Below are positions 51,898 through 61,800 of a DNA stretch of 64,000 nucleotides, one piece after another. This stretch comes from Pseudanabaena sp. M085S1SP2A07QC (GTDB lineage: Bacteria > Cyanobacteriota > Cyanobacteriia > Pseudanabaenales > Pseudanabaenaceae), in contig JADBWK010000147.1 in NCBI GenBank assembly GCA_020404895.1, positions 1-64,000 of the forward strand, in the 5' to 3' direction. Below the pieces are notes generated by a model. That model did no database searches. It worked only from the letters and a program-made list of their open reading frames with translations, and was not told where the DNA came from. The position numbers were made by a program, and so were the translations under genes. The first letter of the stretch is position 1. Every line of letters starts with the position of its first letter.

Positions 51898-52767
51898 TTA
51901 TCTAGCTTGGATATAAGCAGCAAGAGCTTCTTGCCAAGGGCGCATTTTAAAAGTTGTGATGTCAGCGAGGCGATCGCTAACTAAGGCAGAATTCATCGGT
52001 CTGGTGGCTTTGGTAGGAAATGCCGAAGCAGGAATTGACTCAATTGGATGTGCGATCTTAGCTAGACTCAGAGCCTGACTAGCAAACTCATGCCATGAAC
52101 AGATCCCTGAATTTGCTCCATGGATTACACCTGTTGAATTTTCTTGCAAAAGTGTGTCGAGTAATCTGGCGACATCATAGGTATAGGTGGGTGACATAAA
52201 GATGTCATTGACAACTTTGAGCGGATCTCCTGCTTTGGCTTTTTTGAGCATTGTTTCTACAAAATTTCCGCCTTTGCCACTAGCCCCTGCTTTGCCAAAG
52301 ACGCTAGAGATTCGCAAAATTAGCGATCTCGAGGTAGTTTGTTTTACCAAATACTCACCTGTGAGTTTAGATGTGCCATAGATATTGATGGGATCGGGAA
52401 TATCTGCTTCTGTATAGGGATCTAGGCGATCGCCTCGAAACACATAATCAGTGCTGATATAAACACAAAGAGCGTTGATATCACGGCAGGCTCTAGCCAC
52501 ATTCAGTGCGCCGATCGCATTGATACTAAAGGCTGTTTCTACTTCTTGTTCACAGTCATCAACACGGACATAGGCTGCACTATTAATGACCACATCAAAT
52601 TTCTGACTGGTTAAAGTTTGATCAACCAGATCAGCTTTTCTAATATCAATATCGGCGCGAGTTAAGGCTGTGAGTTGATAGTGATCGCATTGAGAGAAAT
52701 GACTAGTAATATCTGAGCCTAACTGTCCATTTGCACCAATCAGAGCCACTTTGAGAGGTTTACTCAT
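51898..52767 (-). CDS. rfbD: dTDP-4-dehydrorhamnose reductase
   Basis: From ATG 52767 (4-bp ATGA overlap with rfbB) the product is 289 aa. It carries LIGANGQLGSDI, DVVINSAAYVRVDDCE, ISTDYVFRGD and IYGTSKLTGE (YxxxK), all defining RmlD. It reduces dTDP-4-keto-L-rhamnose to dTDP-L-rhamnose with NAD(P)H, the last step of the pathway. The four extra residues from ATG 52779 are not needed. Confidence 0.96.
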   Translation of the reverse strand: MSKPLKVALIGANGQLGSDITSHFSQCDHYQLTALTRADIDIRKADLVDQTLTSQKFDVVINSAAYVRVDDCEQEVETAFSINAIGALNVARACRDINALCVYISTDYVFRGDRLDPYTEADIPDPINIYGTSKLTGEYLVKQTTSRSLILRISSVFGKAGASGKGGNFVETMLKKAKAGDPLKVVNDIFMSPTYTYDVARLLDTLLQENSTGVIHGANSGICSWHEFASQALSLAKIAHPIESIPASAFPTKATRPMNSALVSDRLADITTFKMRPWQEALAAYIQAR

Positions 52768-53783
52768 CTGGCATACCACTGGTTGTAATGTTCTTGGAAT
52801 ACTTTCTTATCCTTGACTGCTTGCCACCAGTCCGAGTTTTGTTTGTACCAAGCCACGGTTTGAGCCATGCCTCGCTGAAAGTCCCATTGACGCTGCCAGC
52901 CTAATGCTTCAGTGGCACTCGGATCGACAGAATAGCGGTAGTCATGTCCTGGGCGATCGCTGACATATTGCATCAAGGATTCAGGGCGATCAAGTAACCC
53001 TAAAATAGTTTGAGCAACTTCGATGCCATTTACTTCCATCCGCGCTCCGAGGTTATAGGCTTTGCCACTCATACCTGCGTGCAACACCGTATCAATGCCT
53101 GAGCAATGATCTTCAACATAGAGATAATCACGGACAGCCGAGCCATCGCCATAGATGGGCAAAGATTTTGACTCAAGCGCATTAGTGATAAAAAGAGGAA
53201 TGATTTTTTCAGGATATTGGTACAGCCCGTAAGTATTCGATCCACGGGTAATCACCACATCTAAACCATAGCTAATGCCATAGGAGAAAACTAAATGCTC
53301 TGCACCTGCTTTGGATGCGGCGTAGGGACTACGGGGTGATAGCGCGTCTGACTCTAGGGAATGGCGATCGCTACCTACTAAATCCCCATAAACTTCATCG
53401 GTGGAAACATGGAGAAAGCGTTTGATTTGATGTTTTCTTGCCGATTCCAATAATAGTAATGTGCCTTCAATATTGGTGCGAATAAATGGGAGAGGATCGC
53501 GCAGACTCCGATCTACATGGCTTTCGGCAGCAAAGTTGAGGATTGCATCCACGCCATTTACGGCTTTGTCCACATCTTCAGGATTGGCAATATCTCCTTG
53601 TATGAAGGTAATGCGATCGCTGACATCTTTCAGATTATCTAAATTCCCTGCATAGGTGAGCTTATCTAAAACCACAATCTCCAATCTGGGATGATTAGCG
53701 ATCGCGTAATGTACATAATTAGAGCCAATAAATCCTGCTCCACCCGTAATCAGTATTTTTTGAAATTTTTCGACTGGACTCAT
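52764..53783 (-). CDS. rfbB: dTDP-glucose 4,6-dehydratase
   Basis: The 339-aa extended SDR has ILITGGAGFIGSNYVHY, AAESHVDRSLRDP, STDEVYGDL and SPYAASKAGAEHL (the Tyr-Lys pair), as in RmlB. Asp-Glu of the STDE motif carries out the dehydration. It converts dTDP-glucose to dTDP-4-keto-6-deoxyglucose. It overlaps rfbC upstream and rfbD downstream by 4 bp each, so the three are translationally coupled. Confidence 0.96.
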   Translation of the reverse strand: MSPVEKFQKILITGGAGFIGSNYVHYAIANHPRLEIVVLDKLTYAGNLDNLKDVSDRITFIQGDIANPEDVDKAVNGVDAILNFAAESHVDRSLRDPLPFIRTNIEGTLLLLESARKHQIKRFLHVSTDEVYGDLVGSDRHSLESDALSPRSPYAASKAGAEHLVFSYGISYGLDVVITRGSNTYGLYQYPEKIIPLFITNALESKSLPIYGDGSAVRDYLYVEDHCSGIDTVLHAGMSGKAYNLGARMEVNGIEVAQTILGLLDRPESLMQYVSDRPGHDYRYSVDPSATEALGWQRQWDFQRGMAQTVAWYKQNSDWWQAVKDKKVFQEHYNQWYAR

Positions 53784-54325
53784 GCAAATAACTCCGCTTC
53801 TTTTAATAATTTACCAACAGCATCTTTCGCAGACACAATTGGTTGTCCTTTGAGTTGCCACGCGATCGCTAACTCAGGATCTTTCCATAATAAACAGCGC
53901 TCTTCACTGGGAGCATAATAATCTGTCGCTTTATAAGCCACTTCGGCAAAGTCAGACAATACCGCGAATCCGTGGGCAAATCCGACAGGAATCCATAGTT
54001 GCTGATAGTTTTCCGCACTAAGAATATAACTTACCGATTTACCAAATGTTGGTGAACTATGTCGCAAATCTACAGCCACATCTTGAATTGTGCCTGTCAA
54101 AGCTCTAATTAATTTGCCCTGTGGTTTGCCAATTTGGTAATGCAATCCCCTCAACACATTTTTTTGCGATCGCGAATGATTATCTTGGACAAAGGTGAGA
54201 TCTAAGCCTGTTTTTTCAACAAAGACTTGATGGTTATATGACTCATAGAAGAAGCCTCGCTCATCACCAAATACCCTAGGCGTAATCAGTAAAACATCAG
54301 AAATTGCTGTGCTTTCAACTTTCAT
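53780..54325 (-). CDS. rfbC: dTDP-4-dehydrorhamnose 3,5-epimerase
   Basis: From ATG 54325 the product is 181 aa: MKVESTAISDVLLI, FGDERGFFYESYN, NVLRGLHYQIG (catalytic His), VDLRHSSPTFG and WIPVGFAHGFAVLS. This is the classical RmlC cupin. It inverts C3 and C5 of dTDP-4-keto-6-deoxyglucose. It is the first gene of the leftward polysaccharide transcription unit. The 117 bp to the divergent GT2 gene at 54443 must contain promoters for both. ATG 54352 would add nine residues not seen in the family. Confidence 0.96.
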   Translation of the reverse strand: MKVESTAISDVLLITPRVFGDERGFFYESYNHQVFVEKTGLDLTFVQDNHSRSQKNVLRGLHYQIGKPQGKLIRALTGTIQDVAVDLRHSSPTFGKSVSYILSAENYQQLWIPVGFAHGFAVLSDFAEVAYKATDYYAPSEERCLLWKDPELAIAWQLKGQPIVSAKDAVGKLLKEAELFA

Positions 54326-54442
54326 GCAAATATTGCGTAACATTAACCCCAAAATTATGTCTTAAAATTATCAATTTACAGCACTAAGCTCAAAGACACT
54401 TAAGGTTATAATTTTCTACGCGATCGCAGTAGGAGAAACACA

Positions 54443-55372
54443 GTGTCGGAAATGTTGTGGTCAGTGGTTGTACCAACTTATAACCGTCTACCGATTTTGC
54501 AGAAATGTCTCGCTGCATTGGAAAAACAGACCATAGCCCAGCCATATGAAATTTTGGTTATTGACGATGGCTCATCCGATGGTACGGTGGAGTTTTTGAC
54601 AGTTAACCAAGATCGCTATCCACATCTGCGACTGTTAACGCAAAGCCATGCGGCGGCTGCGACAGCACGTAACTATGGCATTGATGCTGCACTTGGTAAA
54701 TATATTGCCTTTGTCGATAGTGATATCACGGTTAATCCTGAATATCTGCAAGCTCATACTGAAACCCTTGCCCAAGGAGAAAAAGTTTATAGTTATGGAA
54801 GAATCATAGATACTAGTAATCTGGAGTCTCCTGATTCCGAGGCTGTCTCAGCAGTACCGTATTTTACCGCCGCTATTTTTGATACTTGTAATTTAGCGAT
54901 CGCTCGTAAATGGTTATTGGAAGCAGGAAAATTTGATACTGGGTTCTTCCAATATGGTTGGGAAGATTTTGAGTTAGGAATGCGGGTTAAAAAATTAGGT
55001 TTAAAACGAGTTACCTGTGCAGGGGCGATCGCTTTCCATTATCACGCTAAATTTTCCATTGATAAAATGCCACGACTGCTTGATTTAGAGGAACAACGTG
55101 GTCGAATGAGCATTATTTTTTATCAAAAACATCCAACATGGGAAGTCAAGTTAATGATTCAGAAAACTTGGCTCCATCTTGCGCTGTGGGGGATTCTCAC
55201 CTTTGGGGGTACGCTTAATGATCGCACGCTCAAGCCTCTATTGAAATGGCTATGCGATCAAGGTAAATCAGAAATTGCGATGGAGATTTTTCGGGTTTAT
55301 ATGAACTGGTACACTGTAATATGGATGTATCGCAATTGGGAGAAAGAACGTAAGTTGCTCTTTAATAAGTGA
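54443..55372 (+). CDS. GT2-family glycosyltransferase
   Basis: The 309-aa protein starts at GTG with AGGAG a few bases upstream. It has SVVVPTYNRLPIL, LVIDDGSSDGT, AFVDSDITVNPEY (DxD) and FFQYGWEDFELGMR (acceptor-binding ED motif). The last is typical of chondroitin-polymerase/GalNAc-type GT2 proteins with a C-terminal GT7-like part. It is the only glycosyltransferase on the plus strand at this end and may act in the same surface glycan, or in a separate one. It converges on uvrC with a 29-bp gap. Confidence 0.9.
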   Translation: MSEMLWSVVVPTYNRLPILQKCLAALEKQTIAQPYEILVIDDGSSDGTVEFLTVNQDRYPHLRLLTQSHAAAATARNYGIDAALGKYIAFVDSDITVNPEYLQAHTETLAQGEKVYSYGRIIDTSNLESPDSEAVSAVPYFTAAIFDTCNLAIARKWLLEAGKFDTGFFQYGWEDFELGMRVKKLGLKRVTCAGAIAFHYHAKFSIDKMPRLLDLEEQRGRMSIIFYQKHPTWEVKLMIQKTWLHLALWGILTFGGTLNDRTLKPLLKWLCDQGKSEIAMEIFRVYMNWYTVIWMYRNWEKERKLLFNK

Positions 55373-55401
55373 GAATGAGCAATGCTTTAGACCGCCTATT
55401 C

Positions 55402-57285
55402 TCAGTCATTTGTTGAATGGAAATGGTTATAAATATGCTGAGCTAGCTTATTGCCAATACCTTCTGTTTCGGCAATCTGTTCAACAGTTGCTTGGCGGAT
55501 ATAATCAACGGAATGGAACTTTTCCAGCAGAACCTTTTGCCGATGATGTCCCAAGCCAGTGATTTGATCGAGGTGCGATCGCTGCATTCTTTGGCTGCGT
55601 TTTTTACGATGGAATGTAATCGCAAAACGATGAGCCTCATCGCGCAAACGTCGCAATACTTGTACGCCTGCTCGTTCTGGATCGCCGCCAATTAATGGCT
55701 CAGATTGTTCTGGCAAAAAGATTTCTTCGCGCTTTTTCGCAAGGCTAATTACCGTCAAGCGATCGCGCAAACCCAACTTATCAATAATTTTCATCACTGA
55801 TGAAAGTTGTCCTTTTCCTCCATCGATCATTACTACGTCGGGGAAATCATTTTGGGGATTGGGAATTGGGGATTGGGAGTCATTAAAATTGGTGTGATTT
55901 CTGAATCTTCTGGCAATGACTTCCGCGAGGCTGGCAAAGTCATCGGAATGCCCAGTCTGAATGTCTGGATTACGGATTTTGTAATGGCGATAATGTTGTT
56001 TCGCGGGAATGCCATCGATAAAGACTACTTGACTTGCCACGGCATCGGAGCCTTGAATGTGGGAAATGTCATAGCCTTCAATACGATGTGGCAAGCTATC
56101 GAGACTGAGAATTTCCGCTAAGTCTTCTAATCCTTGTAAATTGCGATCGCTTTGTTTTTGAATTCGCGCTAACTCATACTGAGCATTGCGTTCCACCATT
56201 TCGATTAGTTCTGCTTTGAGTTGCCTTTGCGGTGTGGCGATCGCAACTTTTCGTCCTTTGCGATCGCTTAACCATGCTTGCAAAATCTCTACTTCAGGAA
56301 GTTCCAATTGGGTATGTACTTCATTGGGAATTTCAACAGGATCGCAGTTTTGATAATGTGCTTCTAAAGTGCGTTGCAAAATAGCCTCTGGTACGTCACT
56401 TTGACTATCAGCAACAAAGGCTAATCGCCCAACCAGTCGCCCTGCGCGAATCTGGAATAGCTGAATGCAAGTATGTTGCTCGTCCTGTGCCATGGCGATC
56501 GCATCGCGAGAAACTGTATCATCAGGCAGAGATACCTTTTGATTGGCTCCCAGATTTTGCAAAACTTGAATGCGATCGCGTAAATCTGCTGCCTTCTCAA
56601 ATTCTAAAGCCTCAGCCGCAGATTCCATTTTCTCGGTGAAAGTCTCGATCAACTCGCTGGATCTACCTTGAAAAATCATGGCAACGCGCACCATGATTTT
56701 ATGATATTCTTCGGGCGAAATTAGCTCCTGACATACTCCTGGACATAAGCCCATGTCATAGTTCAGACAGGGACGATCCTTAAACATTGGTATTGGTCTT
56801 TGACGGAGGGGAAAAGCGCGTTTGATAATTCCTAAAGTGCGCTTGAGATTGAAGACATCGACATATGGCCCGTAATATTTATCCTTAGTACCGCCCATCT
56901 TCCGTTTGCGGGTAATAAAAATGCGCGGATAGTCCTCTGACCAAGTAATACAGACGTAGGGATATTTTTTGTCGTCTTTGAGAAGGACGTTGTAATAGGG
57001 TTGATATTGCTTAATTAGATTCGCTTCAAGGGCGAGGGCTTCGGCTTCGGAGTCTGTGACTATAAACTCGATTTCATGGACTAGCTGCACCATCATCGCA
57101 ATGCGAGGCGACAAATCTTGACTACTACGAAAGTACGATCGCACCCGATTGCGTAGAGCCTTAGATTTACCGATATAGATTACGCCATCATGGCGATCGC
57201 GCATAAAATAAACCCCTGCTTCTAGAGGGATTTCTTTTAAACGCGCCTGTAATTTTTCAGAATCTTGCAGTAATGGCTCAGTCAT
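55402..57285 (-). CDS. uvrC: excinuclease ABC subunit C
   Basis: The 627-aa protein has the GIY-YIG nuclease domain at the N-terminus ([26 protein letters not shown]), [14 protein letters not shown] and the UVR motif [15 protein letters not shown]. The RNase H-like endonuclease half ([22 protein letters not shown]) and a C-terminal helix-hairpin-helix follow. It makes the two incisions around bulky DNA lesions with UvrA/UvrB. Odd: a ~10-15-residue Pro/Asn/Gln-rich insert (SQSPIPNPQ) just before the MIDGGKGQ motif is encoded by a short repetitive DNA tract. This should be a surface loop, and the frame stays open. Confidence 0.97.
   Translation of the reverse strand: MTEPLLQDSEKLQARLKEIPLEAGVYFMRDRHDGVIYIGKSKALRNRVRSYFRSSQDLSPRIAMMVQLVHEIEFIVTDSEAEALALEANLIKQYQPYYNVLLKDDKKYPYVCITWSEDYPRIFITRKRKMGGTKDKYYGPYVDVFNLKRTLGIIKRAFPLRQRPIPMFKDRPCLNYDMGLCPGVCQELISPEEYHKIMVRVAMIFQGRSSELIETFTEKMESAAEALEFEKAADLRDRIQVLQNLGANQKVSLPDDTVSRDAIAMAQDEQHTCIQLFQIRAGRLVGRLAFVADSQSDVPEAILQRTLEAHYQNCDPVEIPNEVHTQLELPEVEILQAWLSDRKGRKVAIATPQRQLKAELIEMVERNAQYELARIQKQSDRNLQGLEDLAEILSLDSLPHRIEGYDISHIQGSDAVASQVVFIDGIPAKQHYRHYKIRNPDIQTGHSDDFASLAEVIARRFRNHTNFNDSQSPIPNPQNDFPDVVMIDGGKGQLSSVMKIIDKLGLRDRLTVISLAKKREEIFLPEQSEPLIGGDPERAGVQVLRRLRDEAHRFAITFHRKKRSQRMQRSHLDQITGLGHHRQKVLLEKFHSVDYIRQATVEQIAETEGIGNKLAQHIYNHFHSTND
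55852..55878 (-). repeat. short tandem repeat tract inserted in uvrC
   Basis: On the minus strand it reads CCCAATC CCCAATT CCCAATC CCC, a heptanucleotide series like the STRR sequences of cyanobacteria, which are usually intergenic. Here it is in frame within uvrC. Confidence 0.75.
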
Positions 57286-57298
57286 AATCCAATTATAT

Positions 57299-57341
57299 CA
57301 ACAGGCTATTTTGCCCGCTACTCGTGCAAAATAGCCTGTTG
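57299..57341 (-). terminator. terminator behind aroC
   Basis: CAACAGGCTATTTTGC (57299-57314) pairs perfectly with 57326-57341 around an 11-nt loop. It lies 2 bp beyond the aroC stop and 14 bp before the uvrC start, so it separates the two units. Confidence 0.7.
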
Positions 57342-57343
57342 AT

Positions 57344-58426
57344 TTAAATACTTACTGTTTTTTGGCTGAGGTAGCGATCGCACAACACCAAAGCCACCAT
57401 AGCTTCTACCATCGGCACGGCGCGAGGTAATACACAAGGGTCATGGCGACCTCGACCTGTGAGGGTAGTATCTTCACCTGCGGCTGATACCGTCTTCTGT
57501 TCTAGCAAAATTGTCGCAGTTGGCTTAAAAGCAACCCGTAAAACGATGTTTTCGCCATTGGAAATGCCGCCTTGGATACCGCCTGAGTTATTCGTCCTTG
57601 TGCGGATGCGATCGCCGTCCATATAAAATTCATCGTTATGCTCACGACCAGTTAAATGAACGCCGTCAAAGCCTGAGCCAATTTCAAAACCCTTGCTAGC
57701 TGGCAAAGACATGACTGCCTTAGCTAGATCTGCTTCCAATTTGTCGAATACAGGATCGCCCAAACCAACAGGCACATTTCGTGCCACACATTCGATGATG
57801 CCGCCGACGGAGTTGCCATCGCGACGAATTTTGTCGATGAAGTCGATCATTTTTTCCGCCATCTCAGAATCGGGACAGCGCAAAATATTGCTTTCCACTT
57901 GTTCCATTGTGACTATATTCGGATCGATGGTAGATGCAACCATGTCTTTAACCTGTCTGACATAGGCAATAATTTCAACACCTGCAGCTTGTTTGAGGAT
58001 CTTTTTAGCGATCGCACCTGCGGCAACCCGTCCGATTGTTTCCCTTGCTGAAGATCTGCCGCCACCTTGCCAATTACGAATGCCATATTTTGCTTGATAG
58101 GTGGCATCAGCATGGGATGGGCGGAACTTTTCAGCCATTTCGGAATAGTCTTGGCTACGAGCATCTTTGTTCTGCACCAAAATCATGATCGGTGTGCCGA
58201 GGGTCTTGCCTTCAAATACGCCTGACAATATCTGGGCACGATCATCTTCGCGACGTGGGGTAACGATTTTGCTTTGGCCTGGTTTACGGCGATCGAGGTC
58301 AGTTTGAATATCGGCTTCGCTTAGTTCTAGTTGTGGTGGACATCCATCGATGATCGCTCCCACGCCACCGCCGTGTGATTCCCCAAATGTCGTGACGCGA
58401 AATAAATGTCCGAATGTACTACCCAT
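57344..58426 (-). CDS. aroC: chorismate synthase
   Basis: From ATG 58426 this is 360 aa: [21 protein letters not shown] (conserved catalytic His), [27 protein letters not shown] and [13 protein letters not shown], all hallmark AroC motifs. It converts EPSP to chorismate using reduced FMN, the final step of the shikimate pathway in the cytoplasm. It stands as a housekeeping gene between uvrC and the TPS locus. ATG 58453 would add nine residues that relatives lack. Confidence 0.97.
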   Translation of the reverse strand: MGSTFGHLFRVTTFGESHGGGVGAIIDGCPPQLELSEADIQTDLDRRKPGQSKIVTPRREDDRAQILSGVFEGKTLGTPIMILVQNKDARSQDYSEMAEKFRPSHADATYQAKYGIRNWQGGGRSSARETIGRVAAGAIAKKILKQAAGVEIIAYVRQVKDMVASTIDPNIVTMEQVESNILRCPDSEMAEKMIDFIDKIRRDGNSVGGIIECVARNVPVGLGDPVFDKLEADLAKAVMSLPASKGFEIGSGFDGVHLTGREHNDEFYMDGDRIRTRTNNSGGIQGGISNGENIVLRVAFKPTATILLEQKTVSAAGEDTTLTGRGRHDPCVLPRAVPMVEAMVALVLCDRYLSQKTVSI

Positions 58427-58484
58427 GTTTAAATTTTGAATCCTAAAAAACACTAAAAATAAATGGCGACTTAAATTTGAGAAG

Positions 58485-58568
58485 TTTTTTACCCCCTCTA
58501 ACTCCCCCTTGCAAAGGGGGAGGATTCAAGTTTCCCCCCTTTGCAAGGGGGGATTAAGGGGGGTAAAA
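58485..58568. repeat. G/C-block palindromic repeat upstream of aroC
   Basis: Two hairpins (CCCCCTTTGCAAGGGGG type, 58502-58522 and 58534-58552) are enclosed by TTTTTACCCCC (58485-58495) and GGGGGGTAAAA (58557-58567). This is a dispersed repeat type common in filamentous cyanobacteria. The rest of 58427-58810 contains a HIP1 site and AT-rich sequence and should hold the aroC and TPS promoters. Confidence 0.8.
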
Positions 58569-58810
58569 GCAGAAATTCATGCTAGATAGGAAATTTCTCA
58601 AACAAGCTCTAACTTAATTTTAACGTCAGTTCGACGAAGCCGAAAACAGATGACTGCGATCGCAGCCCGCAGTCGCCAATTTTCGCTTAACAAATAGTGT
58701 AAATTGCTGAATAAATATCCTTTACTGTTTTATGACCTCGTGATAATTTAGGGCTATAATTTACGTATTTGCTCACAGTAGTTATTAATTTTTCTCTGGT
58801 GTGAATTGAA

Positions 58811-61800
58811 ATGAGAAATAGATTTTGCCTACTTTTGTCAGCGATCGCATTTTTAAGCATCACCCAATCCACTCAAGCCCAGATCTCGGTTGATGGTAGT
58901 ACGGCAACGCAAGTAAATGGCAATGCGATCGCCCCGACAGGAGCAGGCACTATCAATGGCAATAATCTTTATCACAGCTTTAGTGAATTTAACGTGCCGC
59001 AGTCGGGCGTAATCTTTAATACTGGAAACTCTGCGGTAAATGGCGCTGACGTTCGCAACATTATCAATCGGGTTACAGGCGATAATCCTTCTGCAATTTT
59101 AGGCACGCTTGAGAGCCGCCAAGCTTTTCCTAATGCCAATCTTTATCTCATGAATCCTAATGGGATTATATTTGGGCAAAATGCCCGTTTAGATATTGGT
59201 GGCTCCTTTCATGCGACTACAGGCAATGGTTTGGGCTTTGATAGCGGTACTTTTAGCGTTGACAAGAATTCTCTCAGCTTTCCCAATGGCGATCCGAAAA
59301 CAATTCGCTTTGCGATCGCTCAACCTGCGGGCATTATCAATCAAGGCAATTTATCAGTAGATACTGGTAAATCTATTACTTTTACTGGTGGCAGCATTAT
59401 CAATACAGGCACATTGACAGCTCCTAGTGGCAATATTGCTCTAACTGCTGTAGCAGGCAATAGCCAAGTTGAGTTGCGATCGCCTGATGTGGTTTTAGGT
59501 TTGCAAGTAACCAATAATGCTATTCCCACTAACTGGAGCGGCAAAATTACAGAGTTACCCAAATTAGCGGAGCTACTTACGGGCAAAGTACCAGAAGCCA
59601 ATCAAGTAGTAGTCAAAGCTGATGGTTCGCTGGCTCTAGTGGCAAGTCCTGCGGCTAACGATATTACTGTGACCAATGGAATGTCAGTTATATCGGGAAG
59701 AGTCGATGTATCTTCTTCAGACTCAAAAGCAGGCAATGTTGGGATTTTTGGTGAAAAAGTAGGATTGGTAAGTGCTCAGATTGATGCGTCGGGAGCGCTT
59801 GGGGGCGGAACAGTTCTGATTGGCGGCAATCTTCAGGGTAATGGAATTTCTCCAAATGCACTGAAAACTTTTGTGAATAGTAGCTCGAAGATCGATGTTA
59901 GCGCCATCTTGCGTGGAAATGCTGGCACTGTGATCGTCTGGGCCGATCTTAATACAAGATTTCTTGGATCGATTATTGCCAAGGGTGGAAATCAGTCTGG
60001 TGATGGCGGCTTTGTGGAAGTCTCTGGAAAACAGAATCTTGATTACAGAGGAAATGTAAATACATTAGCTCCTAATGGAAAAACAGGAACATTACTACTT
60101 GATCCCACAGACATTAACGTTGTTTTCTCTGCTCCTGTAGGATCTTTTACTGGATTGACCGATGTAGATGAATTTAGTGATCCAGATACTGCACAACCAG
60201 GTAACTTCCTAACTGTAGGGTTTATTAACGGTGCAACATCGAATGTCATATTACAGGCTACCAATGATATAAATTTTGATACCTCAGTAGCAATTACTAC
60301 ATTAGGCGTGGGGTTGACGGCTCAAGCTGGCAGGGATATCAACGTCAACGAAAATATCGCCACAAATGCTGGGGCAATTAACTTTACCGCAGGTCGAGAT
60401 ATCGTCGTCAACGATAATATCTCCACAAAAGCTGGGGCAATTAACTTTACCGCAGGTCGAGATATTATCGGAACAGGAGCGCTAAAAACATCTCCTACTA
60501 GTGGCAATGCTGGCAATGTTGACCTCACAGCAGGTCGAGATGTCAGCCTTAATAGTATCGATGCAGTCTCGAATATCACTGGGAATGGTGGTAATGTCAC
60601 GATCCAAGCAATCGGAAACATTCAAACTACAGGAACCTTCCCTGCATTTGGCAACACCTACAGCATTGCCACAAACCCTGGTGGTCTAGTTGGTAACGCT
60701 GGTAATATTTCGTTAACAAGTACGAGTGGTGCGATCGATGTTAGCTCTGGGCGAGTTCATGCGGTTGCCACCATCGGCAATAGCGGAAATATTACGTTTC
60801 AAGCCGCAGGCAATATTATAACTGGGGCTGGAGTTGCGCCCCTTGCGGCTGTCGGTTCCTTTATCGCCTCTGGTGGTAATGGTATTCCTGGTACGATCTC
60901 GTTCACTAGTTTAAGTGGAGCGATCGATACCAGTTTGGGCACGGTAGATGCTGGAAATTCAAATATTGGTAATGGTGGAAATGTATTCTTTCAAGCCGCT
61001 GATAATATCACTACAGCGACTATATCGGCTGAAACAGTTGATGCTAATGGTAACGGCGGAAGAATTAGTCTTATCAGTCAATTGGGTTCTATTAAATCTA
61101 CCGCAGGATTACTAAGCACGACTTCTTTTGGAAATGCAGGAAGTATATTCCTCCAAGCATTAGGGAACATCCTAACCAGTGATCTTGCGGCAGGTAGTAA
61201 TTTTCTTGGCAACGCAGGTAGAATTTCGGCTACTAGTACTAATGGAGTGATTGATACAACTTTGGGGACTGTTAGAGCAAGGATTAATGGAGGCAATGGT
61301 TTGGGTGGAACGGTTGATTTTCGGGCTGCTGGTAACGTTAATACTGGGGAAATTCTGGCAACAGGGAACTTAGGTGGTGGCACGATCAATCTGACTAGCA
61401 ATAATGGAGCGATTAATACCATCACAGGTAATATTGACGCTAGTTCTATTAATGGGAATGGTGGGAATATTACTTTTGTAGCCCGCAATAGCATTACAAC
61501 TACTAATCTCAATGCCAGCAGCGATCTTGCTAGTGGCGGCAATATTAGCCTCGACCCCATTGGCGATATTATTTTTAACTCGGCAAATACCGCAGGATCG
61601 ATTCAGGGTGGTAATTTCTTCGCATCCTCAACAGGTGGGAATATTAGGGTTACTGGCTTTGTGTCTAGTGTATTTGCTGCTTGTGGAGGATCGAGTATTT
61701 GTTCTGCTAGCAATAGCGGTGGCACAGGCGGTCAGATATTTCTTCGCCATGGTGGACTCACTCCATTTGTGATTGGTAACTCTAGTACTAATGGAACCAC

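Noticed and set aside
61078..61560. 160-codon frame antisense to the beta-helix region
   Set aside because: The repetitive Gly/Asn/Thr-rich coding strand produces long open antisense frames. The peptide is a low-complexity Leu/Pro/Ala string.
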